DNA from: Myxococcales bacterium
GTDB taxonomy: Bacteria; Myxococcota; Polyangia; Polyangiales; Polyangiaceae
DNA: 14,720 nt
NCBI GenBank assembly: GCA_020430865.1
Contig: JAGQIY010000987.1
Coordinates: 1-14,720, forward strand
Direction: 5' to 3'
Position numbers and translations under genes: made by a program. Shown here piece by piece: positions 1 through 6,658 of the stretch (positions are counted from its first letter, which is position 1; every line of letters starts with the position of its first letter). Below the pieces are notes generated by a model, which saw only the letters and a program-made list of their open reading frames with translations, ran no database searches and was not told where the DNA came from.

Positions 1-1104
1 AAACGACTTGGCAAGCAGCGGATCGACTCGCTCCGCATGGAAACTGACGAGCGTACGCGCCGGCAGGCCCATCGCACGGGTGAAGTCGAGGCCTTTGCTG
101 CTCGCCAGGCGGTTGTACTCGTCTGCGAGCCAGGCCCCGCGCTCTGCAAGTACCTGGGGCACGTCGAGGCGTTCGAGCTCGCTGAGCGTCGCCTTTGCAG
201 CCGCCAGGCTGAGCGCTTCGCCACCAAACGTGGTGAAGAAGAACACCTCTTCCTCGAGCAGCTGCATGACGTCGCGACGGCCCGTCAGCACCGAGAGCGG
301 CAGGCCGTTGGCGACAGCCTTGGAGAACGTGGCGAGGTCCGCGGTCACGTCGTAGCGCGCCTGCGCCCCGCCGAGCGCTACCCGAAAGCCCGTCCACATT
401 TCGTCGAAGACGAGCAAGGCCCCCGCGCGCTCCGTGGCCCGCTTCGCCCGGCGCAAGAAGTCCGGGTTCGGAGCGTCGAACAGCACCGGCTCGAGGATCA
501 CGCAGGCGACCTGATCGTCCAGCAGAGCCTCCAGCTGCTCAATATTTCCATGTTGAAATGTTTGAACCTCGAGACGCTGAGAGCGCGGCACCCCACGGTC
601 CCGACTCGAGGTACCGATGTACCAGTCGTGCCAGCCGTGGTACCCGGAGCACAGCACTCGTTCTCGACCGGTGTATGCTCGCGCCAAGCGCACCGCAGCG
701 CTCGTGACGTCTGCGCCCGTCTTGGAGTAGCGGATGCACTCCGCGCCGGGCACGAGGCGGTTCAATTGCTCGGCGACCTCCACCTCCAGGGGATGCACCA
801 GCGAAAATACGACGCCCTGCTTGAGCTGATCGCTGACCGCCTGGTCGACCTCCGGGTGTCCGTAGCCGAGCACCAACGGCCCAACTCCCATGGTCAGATC
901 GATGAACTCGTTGCCGTCGACATCCCAAACGCGACAGCCCCGACCGTGAACGAGGTATTTCGGAGCGACGCCATCCACGTACTGCGTCGGGCCCTTGGCC
1001 AGGGTCTGACACTGCGCCGGGATCAGACGCTGAGCCTTGGCGTGCCACGCCTGAGACTCGCGAGTGTCTGGGAGTGTTTGCCCCAACTCGACTCGATTGC
1101 TCAT
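1..1104 (-). CDS. Class III aminotransferase, glutamate-1-semialdehyde aminomutase-like (partial, C-terminus off window)
   Basis: The minus strand is open from the ATG at 1104 through to base 1, giving 368 residues without a stop; the C-terminus lies outside the window. The protein reads as a PLP-dependent fold-type I, class III aminotransferase of the GSA-aminomutase-like group. Visible hallmarks are WDVDGNEFIDL (about 60-70), GYGHP (80-84), the phosphate-binding SKTGADVTSAAVRLAR (127-142), GYHGWHD (154-160), the cofactor-contacting DEMWTGFR (234-241), and the Schiff-base Lys262 in TFSKAVANGLPLS, followed by FFTTFGGEALSLAAAKA. The TFSKA.ANG.P and FGGEALSLAAA forms are, to my knowledge, those of aminotransferases in surface-polysaccharide clusters rather than the haem-pathway HemL. 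It is the last visible gene of the operon. Its ATG overlaps the stop of the transketolase C-subunit (ATGA), and a strong GGAGGAGGG Shine-Dalgarno lies within that gene's last codons. Inferred role: transfer of an amino group onto a keto or aldehyde sugar intermediate. The substrate is unknown. Confidence 0.9.
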   Translation of the reverse strand, partial: MSNRVELGQTLPDTRESQAWHAKAQRLIPAQCQTLAKGPTQYVDGVAPKYLVHGRGCRVWDVDGNEFIDLTMGVGPLVLGYGHPEVDQAVSDQLKQGVVFSLVHPLEVEVAEQLNRLVPGAECIRYSKTGADVTSAAVRLARAYTGRERVLCSGYHGWHDWYIGTSSRDRGVPRSQRLEVQTFQHGNIEQLEALLDDQVACVILEPVLFDAPNPDFLRRAKRATERAGALLVFDEMWTGFRVALGGAQARYDVTADLATFSKAVANGLPLSVLTGRRDVMQLLEEEVFFFTTFGGEALSLAAAKATLSELERLDVPQVLAERGAWLADEYNRLASSKGLDFTRAMGLPARTLVSFHAERVDPLLAKSF

Positions 1105-2003
1105 CGTCCCTCCTCCAAGCGCCCCACGATGCGCTCGACGATCGAATCCGCGTCGAGCGCGGCGTGCTCGAGCGCTGCCTGGAAATGTCCCGCGCGGAAC
1201 CAACTCTGCAGACCGATTGGAAGGAGTTCGATGTTCGCTCCTCGTTCCACCGCCAGCTCGCACACCAGGCTGCGCAGCGCGCCACGAACGAAGTGGTCCT
1301 CCAGGGTCACGACCAACTTGGATTCGAACGCCTCGAGCAAGGCCGCTTCATCCACGGGCGCGAGGCTCCGCAAGTTCACCAGGCCAACCGAGTAGCCAAG
1401 CTGATCGAGTCGCTCGGTGGCCTCGAGCGCCTGAGCGAAAAGCGCGCCGTAGCTCAGGAGGCAGACGTCACGCCCGCTCTGCAGGACCTCGGCCTTGCCG
1501 AGCTCCCAGTCACCCTTGTGGCGTACTCTCGCGGGGAGCTGGTTGTAGCGCAGGTAGGCGGGCCCGCGGTCCTGGATCATTGCAGGTAGGCAGGCGCACA
1601 GCTCGTCCTCATCCGCAGGGCACAGTACGCGCATGCCTGGGATATTCCGCATCAGGGCCACGTCCTCGATGGCTTGATGCGTTGGGCCATTGCCATCGCT
1701 GAGGATCCCCGGAATGAAGCCAACGAGCTTCACCGGCAGATTGGGGATGCCCACGTCCGTGCGAATGAACTCGAAGGCCCGCATGGTGAGGAAGGGGGCG
1801 AGGGCGTGCACCATGGGCACGCGTCCCGACAAGGCCAACCCGGCAGCGACGCCCACCAGCGTCTGCTCGCAGATGCCGACATCGATGAAGCGTTCCCCCG
1901 CCCGTGTCGCCAGACTACGGATCGCAGCTCGGTTCTCCGCCGTGAGCAGCATCAGCTCCGGATGCTCGTGCATCAGCTCTTCCAGTGTGGTCTCGTAGCT
2001 CAT
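1101..2003 (-). CDS. Transketolase, C-terminal subunit (split enzyme)
   Basis: This is a 300-residue protein matching the Pyr domain plus the C-terminal domain of transketolase/DXS-type enzymes. The ThDP-activating glutamate is present in FIDVGICEQ (Glu46). The central core carries the conserved GPTHQ (106-110) followed by IEDVALMRNIPGM, then the VLCPADEDE strand (about 127-134), and the C-terminal domain begins near 165. I chose the ATG at 2003 because it gives the usual length of about 300 aa, overlaps the N-subunit stop as ATGA, and has GGGGAG seven bases upstream. A further 41 in-frame codons upstream lie wholly inside the neighbouring gene and look random. With the N-subunit it should form a two-chain, ThDP- and Mg-dependent ketol transferase moving a two-carbon unit between sugar phosphates. 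Placement inside a polysaccharide operon suggests a dedicated role rather than central pentose metabolism. A related split enzyme, such as a DXS-like or acetoin-type synthase, is less likely. Confidence 0.92.
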   Translation of the reverse strand: MSYETTLEELMHEHPELMLLTAENRAAIRSLATRAGERFIDVGICEQTLVGVAAGLALSGRVPMVHALAPFLTMRAFEFIRTDVGIPNLPVKLVGFIPGILSDGNGPTHQAIEDVALMRNIPGMRVLCPADEDELCACLPAMIQDRGPAYLRYNQLPARVRHKGDWELGKAEVLQSGRDVCLLSYGALFAQALEATERLDQLGYSVGLVNLRSLAPVDEAALLEAFESKLVVTLEDHFVRGALRSLVCELAVERGANIELLPIGLQSWFRAGHFQAALEHAALDADSIVERIVGRLEEGR

Positions 2004-2887
2004 TCCTGCTCTCCCCACGCCGCGCGATGAGACGCCAGGAGTTCGCGCTGATACAGCTCCAGTTCCGTCGGCGAGGCGTGGACGAACCAGCCACCGACGC
2101 GGTTTTGCAGGCTCTCGACGCCACACCCGCGATTAGTTTCCGCGAGGAGTACCGACGGGCGCTCACCACAGAGCTCGAACGCGCGCTCCAGCGCGGGGAA
2201 GTCATGACCGTTGGTCTCGACGACGCGCCAGCCGAAGGCCTCGAGCTTGGAGCGCAGCGGCTCGAGCGGGACCAGCATCTCGGTTCGCTCGTTGGCCTGA
2301 ATGCGGTTCCGATCGACGATCACCGTCAGTCCGTTGCTGAGCAGCTGCGGCGCCACCAGCAGGCTCTCCCAGACGCTGCCCTCGTTGAGCTCCCCATCGC
2401 CCAGCATGACGAACACCTGGCTCTGACGCCGATCGGTGTCACGAGAGCGCGCGCGCTCGAGGGCGATGCCGAGCCCCACTGGCAGGCAGTGACCCAGGGA
2501 GCCGGAGTGGAACTCGACGCCCGGGATGTCGCGGTTCGGGTGCCAGTAGACGCTGCCCTCCACTTCGAGGTGCGTCATCAGGCGCTCGCGACGGAGAAAG
2601 CCGCGCTCGGCCAGGACTGCGTACAGCGCGGGAACAGCGTGCCCCTTGGAGAGCAGGAAGATGTCCCGCGCGTCCCAGTGAGGGTCGATGGGATCGACGC
2701 GCAGCTGACGGAAGTACAGCTCGACCAGCAGGTCCACGCACGACAACGCGGAGCCGACGAAGCAGCCTCCACGTGCGGACATCTCGAGCACGCTGGAGCG
2801 CGCTCGGTAGGCGGCGTTTGCCAAGCTGCGAGCTTCGCTCATGGGGCGCGGCCGCGGCGTGGCGACCACCGTGTCGACTAGATCCAC
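2000..2887 (-). CDS. Transketolase, N-terminal (thiamine diphosphate-binding) subunit
   Basis: This is a 295-residue PP domain of a split transketolase. It shows KGHAVPALYAVLAERGF (81-97), the GSLGHCLPVGLGIA turn (129-142), and the ThDP/Mg motif GDGELNEG (163-170) ending in VDRN (Asn194). These are the residues needed for cofactor binding, so the subunit should be active with its C-terminal partner. The GTG at 2887 is preferred as start. It has GGGAGG six bases upstream, and it overlaps the 3' end of the spsF-like gene by 10 bp. The first ATG (2842) has no ribosome site. The stop overlaps the start of the C-subunit as ATGA, so the two halves are likely made in equal amounts by coupled translation. 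Split N/C transketolases are known from archaea and from bacterial surface-glycan clusters. The operon setting supports the latter type of function here. Confidence 0.92.
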   Translation of the reverse strand: MDLVDTVVATPRPRPMSEARSLANAAYRARSSVLEMSARGGCFVGSALSCVDLLVELYFRQLRVDPIDPHWDARDIFLLSKGHAVPALYAVLAERGFLRRERLMTHLEVEGSVYWHPNRDIPGVEFHSGSLGHCLPVGLGIALERARSRDTDRRQSQVFVMLGDGELNEGSVWESLLVAPQLLSNGLTVIVDRNRIQANERTEMLVPLEPLRSKLEAFGWRVVETNGHDFPALERAFELCGERPSVLLAETNRGCGVESLQNRVGGWFVHASPTELELYQRELLASHRAAWGEQE

Positions 2888-3702
2888 TGGAGACCTCCCG
2901 CCTGGCCGCGGCGCAACGTCTTGAAGTCACCGAGGTGTGACAGGTACCAAGCAGAATTTTTCCTCATGGCATTTATCTCGAGCAGCTGAGGCTCTCGGGC
3001 ACACAGCTCGAGGATCTGCTCGACTCCAAAGTCCACACCGAACTCCGGTAGCAGCCGCTCAACGACCTGGGCGATGAGCTCGTGATCCTCCCCATAGTCC
3101 AAGGTGAAGCGATGGCTCTGGGCCAGGCTCGGCGCGGACGGGTCTCCAGCGCTCGACAGCGCGCTGACGTTTGCCAGGCGGAAGCGTCCCGGGTTCTCCC
3201 AGATGAATGGCGTCGTGTGCTCGCGCTCGAAGTCCCGCTTGGCTTCGTGAAAGGCGGTCTCCAGCGCCTCGAAGCTCATCACCTCGACATCGTTGCCATC
3301 GGGCCAACTCGGGGGTCGCAGGTTGCTCACGAAGTCCACGTCCCCGAGTGCGAAACGAGCGAGGACGTGCTCGGCGATGTTCGGATCGATCAGGGGGCAG
3401 TCCGAAGGGATCTTCGCGACGGCGTCCGCCTGGAACTCCAAGGCAACGCGGTAGTGTCGGTCGAGCAAGTCCGTGGGATGACCGCTCATGCAGCCGACCC
3501 CGAGGCGCCGGCACAGGCTGCGAATCGGTGCGTCCTCTGCAGCCACCGTCGTCGCGACCACGACCTCCGCGCGAGTCCGCAACCTTCGCAGGCGACGCAG
3601 CATGAGCTCGAGCAGAGGCATACCGGCAGCGCGCAACATGACCTTTCCAGGCAAACGGCTGCTACCCATGCGCGCTTGTACGATCACGACCAAGTTCTTC
3701 AC
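2878..3702 (-). CDS. spsF: SpsF-type cytidylyltransferase (acylneuraminate cytidylyltransferase-like, COG1861)
   Basis: This is a 274-residue GT-A-fold nucleotidyltransferase. The diagnostic nucleotide-binding loop QARMGSSRLPGK is at residues 9-20. It is followed by the VVVATT strand (47-52), KIPSDCPLIDP (97-107) with the metal-binding Asp region, DGNDVEV (135-141), and LDYGEDHELI (201-210), a C-terminal signature of the SpsF/NeuA-like family. Known members of the wider family transfer CMP from CTP to an acidic sugar or sugar phosphate for surface glycans; SpsF itself is named for Bacillus spore-coat polysaccharide. The start is GTG at 3702 (first residues MKNLVVIVQARMG), 15 bases after the stop of the upstream gene, with GGAG about nine bases before it. 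No earlier start fits the fold. It presumably activates the sugar built by the neighbouring transketolase and aminotransferase; the exact substrate is unknown. Confidence 0.88.
   Translation of the reverse strand: MKNLVVIVQARMGSSRLPGKVMLRAAGMPLLELMLRRLRRLRTRAEVVVATTVAAEDAPIRSLCRRLGVGCMSGHPTDLLDRHYRVALEFQADAVAKIPSDCPLIDPNIAEHVLARFALGDVDFVSNLRPPSWPDGNDVEVMSFEALETAFHEAKRDFEREHTTPFIWENPGRFRLANVSALSSAGDPSAPSLAQSHRFTLDYGEDHELIAQVVERLLPEFGVDFGVEQILELCAREPQLLEINAMRKNSAWYLSHLGDFKTLRRGQAGGLQWI
2894..2899 (-). promoter_or_regulatory. Shine-Dalgarno GGGAGG deciding a GTG start
   Basis: The minus strand reads GGGAGG, then TCTCCA, then GTG. The six-base spacing is ideal and lies inside the last codons of the upstream spsF-like gene. 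It is the reason for choosing the GTG at 2887 over the downstream ATG for the transketolase N-subunit, and it implies translational coupling. Confidence 0.7.
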
Positions 3703-3717
3703 GGAAACAACTCCAGG

Positions 3718-4920
3718 TCACGCCAGTGGAACAGAGCACCCCGATTCGTCGCCCCGACGCGCGCGTCTGCGAGCGAGTCCGGGAGGCAGCTCACCCAGGA
3801 CCTCCCGACATTGATCTGCGATGAGCTGCGCGGAAGCACCGTTCTGCAGAGGGCACAGGCGCAACAGCTCGCTCGGCGAGTAGTTCGAGTAGACGGGCTT
3901 GCCGAGGGCGATCCCGACGAACGCGAGCGTCGACCATTCGGTGATCAGCACGTCTGCGTGAGCGACCATGCCTTCCGCGGATCCGTTGCGATAGACCAGC
4001 GCTCGCGGCGCGAGGGCATGAATCTCGGCCTGCGCCCGCCCCGCGTTCTCGTTGGGGTGTAGCTTGAAGATGAGCTTGCGCTCGCCCGCGACGCCGAGCG
4101 CCCTCCGGATCAACGCCTGGCGGTCGTCGCGCTTGAAGGTCTCTCGGCCGTCCGAGGTGCACACCAGCACGTAGTTGCGGTGGGGAAACCGATAGGTCGC
4201 GTAGCGCTTGCAGTCGTCGAAGTTCGGGATCCCGGTCAGCGCCAACCGCTCCCTGGGTACGCCGAGATCGGCGAAGTGCTCGAGATAGCCTCGAGATGCC
4301 ACGCAGAAGCGATCGAAGCTCCCGCTCAGCCCCGTCGCCGCGGTACCGGCGAGCCAGCGCGGCGTGCGATCGGGAAAGCGCTGCACGAACCTCAACGCCA
4401 GACTGGGTGGATCCAAGATCCCCTCCTGCACCAGCACCATCGGCGCGCTGCGTACGTTGGGCGGAACGACCAGATCACAGCAGCTCACCACGAGGTCGTA
4501 GCCGCCGCTCCGCCCGTCGACGTCCAGTTCCGCCCCGTGAGCGCGCAGGCAGTCCGCCGCGATCTCACGAAGTCGCCGGCCACCTATGGTGAACTCGATC
4601 AAGCCCAGCTCCCGCAGCCAGCTCACGTAGGTCGGTCCATAGTAAGGAGAGAAGCGGTGCTCGTATTCTGGAAGCTCGCTGGCCACCTGTAGCAGCTGCG
4701 TCGTCTGGTTCAGCGAACCGCAAATGAACAGCACGCGCCCGCGCGCCGGAACCGTGCTGCCATCGAGCTTGCGCCTCATCGCGGCGTACTCGATGCGGCT
4801 CAGGCCGAACGCATCCCCATTCCGTCTCCTCGCGGCAATTCTAGCAGCCTCACCGGTCGAAGCCATCTCGGACTGGAGCGCAGTCGGCACGGACCCGAAG
4901 ATGGCGCCCCGCCGGTACAC
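3718..4920 (-). CDS. GT-B-type polysaccharide transferase (CDP-glycerol glycerophosphotransferase / UDP-GlcNAc 2-epimerase-like fold)
   Basis: This protein has up to 400 residues with the two Rossmann-like halves of a GT-B fold. The N-terminal half starts at GRVLFICGSLNQTTQLLQVA (61-80), and an inter-domain stretch TGIPNFDD lies at 229-236. The C-terminal half carries the phosphate-binding KLHPNEN (286-292) and ITEWSTLAFVGIALGKPVY (326-344). The HP.E plus late E.ST....A...GKPV pattern is known from CDP-glycerol:poly(glycerophosphate) transferases and related capsule enzymes. I see no signal peptide or membrane segment. The start is uncertain: GTG at 4920 (longest), ATG at 4866 or ATG at 4779. 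None has a convincing Shine-Dalgarno, and the residues before about 60 are not needed for the fold. It is the first gene of the five-gene operon and could transfer the CMP/CDP-activated product of the operon. A UDP-sugar glycosyltransferase is the alternative. Confidence 0.7.
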   Translation of the reverse strand: MYRRGAIFGSVPTALQSEMASTGEAARIAARRRNGDAFGLSRIEYAAMRRKLDGSTVPARGRVLFICGSLNQTTQLLQVASELPEYEHRFSPYYGPTYVSWLRELGLIEFTIGGRRLREIAADCLRAHGAELDVDGRSGGYDLVVSCCDLVVPPNVRSAPMVLVQEGILDPPSLALRFVQRFPDRTPRWLAGTAATGLSGSFDRFCVASRGYLEHFADLGVPRERLALTGIPNFDDCKRYATYRFPHRNYVLVCTSDGRETFKRDDRQALIRRALGVAGERKLIFKLHPNENAGRAQAEIHALAPRALVYRNGSAEGMVAHADVLITEWSTLAFVGIALGKPVYSNYSPSELLRLCPLQNGASAQLIADQCREVLGELPPGLARRRARRGDESGCSVPLA

Positions 4921-5186
4921 CGCAGTGTCAAGTGATCAACGTTCGAGTTTCCTTTGCTTGGCGATTGGGTAGACGCTCGGCGACGGGGGAGTGAAGCGCG
5001 CGGTCCGGGTGCGAGGACTCACCTCCGATGCCCGACGGAGTGCGAATCCTCTGCGTGGTCCGGTCACCACAGCTTCACGCAAGTGTGGCGCAGGCAGGCC
5101 GTATGGATTGCTAGACGTCGGCCAACGCATCGCCCGAGACCTGTCCGCTGGGGGCTTGCGACGGGCGGCCTTCGGTCCGACGTACC
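4921..5186. other. Divergent intergenic region between the polysaccharide operon and the flippase-like gene
   Basis: The region holds short open frames on both strands with Arg-rich, low-quality translations that I do not believe are genes. It must contain the promoters for both directions. A TTGACA-like hexamer reading leftward (4926-4931) has no matching -10, and I see no convincing paired promoter, terminator or operator. Confidence 0.5.
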
Positions 5187-6275
5187 GTGGATGATCCCAT
5201 GCAGCAGGCCCTGAGCACCACCGCCGCGACTCCGTTGAGTGCGGCGGCCGTCCGGGCGGCAGCCGCCGTCCCGGCGAGTCGCACGGGGCGCTGGTACGAA
5301 CGAACCTGGGTGCGCGTCGCTTGCGGCGCCGTGGGTCTCGGCTTCGTCGCCTGGCTGTTCAGCCGCGTCGACTTGCGGGTGGTTTGGGGTGAGCTAGCTC
5401 AGCTCCTGCCCTTCCTGCCTCTGATGATCCTGCTCGAATCCGGACGCATCGCCGGAGAGTATATTTCCACACGACAACTCAGTAGAGCACCGGCAAGCGA
5501 GCTACCTCGCCGCACGATGCTCCAGGCCCACCTGATGTCATACGCCCTGAGCATCGGCTTGCCGATCGGACGGCTGTTCGCCGAGGCGGCCAAGGCGACG
5601 CTCCTCGCCCGACACATCGGTGGCCCACGAGCCGCGGCGGTCGCGACGTCGAGCCACGTGCTTTGCCTGATCAGCGACGCCACCTTCCTGCTCGGTCTGA
5701 CGGGGCTGGTCTGGCTGCTCTCGGGCCAGTCCCTGCTCACCTACGCGCTGTTCGCTCAGGCAGCGTTGAGCTGCCTGCTCGCCGCCGCACTGTGGACACT
5801 CAGGCGCGCCGCCTGGCCGACGAAGGCGCTCCGGCGGCTGCCGAAGGCCGCAGCCTGGGCAGCTCAGATGCGCAAGGCTCAGCTGCCCCTCGGTCGCCAG
5901 GTGGGACGAGCGATGCTTGGACTGCTGTTTGGGCGGACGTGCCAGGTTGCTTGCTTCTTCGTGGCGCTGCTCGTTACCCGCGATCACTGGGATGGCTCGA
6001 GCTCGCTGATCAGCGCGAGCGCTGGCGCACAAGCGCTGAATCAGCTCGCCGGGGCCGTCGGCGACCTGATGCCGGCGCAGCTCGGAGTCACCGACGCGCT
6101 GTTCAAGAGCAGCGCGCCGGTGCTGGGCGTCAGCGTCGAGACGGCGCTGGCCATCGCCGTGGGATTTCACCTGGCGCAGCTGTTCTGGATCGCCGTCGGG
6201 CTGCTCTCACCATACTATTTCCGCGTGGCAGCAAAAGCTGAGGAAGTCCGCGACCTGGAAAGCGTGATCCGCTGA
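5187..6275 (+). CDS. Flippase-like integral membrane protein (lysylphosphatidylglycerol synthase TM region / UPF0104 family)
   Basis: This is a 362-residue polytopic membrane protein. A polar Ala-rich N-terminus (1-38) is followed by hydrophobic segments at roughly 41-59, 72-86, 114-130, 150-178, 184-205, 243-263 and 318-342. Family-like features are the short basic loop after the first helix, the Ser/Gly/Pro-containing LSIGLPIGRLFAEAAKATLL (121-140), and the late NQLAGAVGDLMPAQLGVTDALF (285-306), which resembles the G.....P.G.G..E segment of UPF0104/AglD/MprF-N proteins. Members are annotated as flippase-like and are common beside glycan or lipid biosynthesis genes. The start is GTG at 5187, with an ATG four codons later at 5199 equally possible; neither has a strong ribosome site. 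It diverges from the polysaccharide operon, so a role in moving a lipid-linked intermediate or modifying phospholipid is inferred from context only. There is no C-terminal aminoacyl-transferase domain as in MprF. Confidence 0.83.
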   Translation: MDDPMQQALSTTAATPLSAAAVRAAAAVPASRTGRWYERTWVRVACGAVGLGFVAWLFSRVDLRVVWGELAQLLPFLPLMILLESGRIAGEYISTRQLSRAPASELPRRTMLQAHLMSYALSIGLPIGRLFAEAAKATLLARHIGGPRAAAVATSSHVLCLISDATFLLGLTGLVWLLSGQSLLTYALFAQAALSCLLAAALWTLRRAAWPTKALRRLPKAAAWAAQMRKAQLPLGRQVGRAMLGLLFGRTCQVACFFVALLVTRDHWDGSSSLISASAGAQALNQLAGAVGDLMPAQLGVTDALFKSSAPVLGVSVETALAIAVGFHLAQLFWIAVGLLSPYYFRVAAKAEEVRDLESVIR

Positions 6276-6310
6276 ACAGCAGCGTCCGGCAACGTCCATG
6301 ACGCACCAGA

Positions 6311-6329
6311 CGACTGTACGAATCAGTCG
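6311..6329 (+). repeat. Short hairpin downstream of the flippase-like gene
   Basis: CGACTG, a seven-base loop, then CAGTCG form a perfect 6-bp stem. Flanking GCAC (6303-6306) and GTGC (6330-6333) could extend it past a bulge. It begins 35 bases after the stop codon, but there is no following T-run, so intrinsic termination is doubtful. Confidence 0.35.
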
Positions 6330-6363
6330 GTGCGCGCGCTCGGCGCCCGGCAGGCTGCTCGTT

Positions 6364-6390
6364 TGGCGGGTGTTCTCAAGCACCCTGCCA
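6364..6390 (+). terminator. Strong stem-loop, possible terminator or structured leader
   Basis: TGGCGGGTGTT, loop CTCA, then AGCACCC(T)GCCA form an 11-bp stem including one T-G pair and one bulged T. It lies about 90 bases after the flippase-like stop and about 270 before the thaumatin-like start. There is no T-run, so it may stabilise the 3' end or belong to a leader rather than terminate on its own. Confidence 0.35.
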
Positions 6391-6658
6391 GAGGTCCGGG
6401 CTCGTCGCCTCTTTGAGTCACGGGGCGCGCGCTCCGCGGCAACTGAAGCGTGACAGCGATGGCGTGCGCTCGCTCCACCCCGGCTCGGGCAGCGCGCAGC
6501 ACACGAGGCGGAGCGCGATGCACGAGTTCGAACGGATCCCCCAACCGAGCACCCTTCTTGTTTCGATCGGACGAGCGGAGCCACTGCGTCCCGACGGGCA
6601 CGGTGGACGCGAAACGCACCTCACCCCCAAGCGAAGAGCGTTCGGCGTCGTTCACGCC

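Larger units (their letters stand above)
6276..6658. other. Intergenic region, about 380 bp, with two hairpins
   Basis: The frame of the downstream thaumatin-like gene is open back to 6413. That extension encodes Arg/His-rich sequence with no domain and no ribosome site, and it would bury the lipoprotein signal, so I treat it as noncoding. The region carries two inverted repeats (6311-6329 and 6364-6390). I see no recognisable promoter, tRNA or small gene. Confidence 0.5.

Noticed and set aside
37..1395. Long plus-strand open frame (452 codons) antisense to the aminotransferase and TktC
   Set aside because: It lacks domains, is Arg/His/Leu-rich, crosses two genes, and the opposite strand encodes proteins with clear catalytic motifs. 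It is a by-product of high GC.
4926..4931. TTGACA (minus strand) as a -35 box for the polysaccharide operon
   Set aside because: The sequence 16-18 bases downstream is GC-only and has no -10 resemblance.
4936..5214. Three short open frames in the divergent gap
   Set aside because: They are Arg-rich, have no ribosome sites or domains, and overlap each other on both strands.
6524..6540. tRNA-like GAGTTCGAACGGATCCC (T-arm resemblance)
   Set aside because: No matching acceptor, D or anticodon arms could be folded on either strand.
6413..6658. N-terminal extension of the thaumatin-like frame
   Set aside because: It would hide the signal peptide inside the protein; its sequence is Arg/His-rich with no domain.
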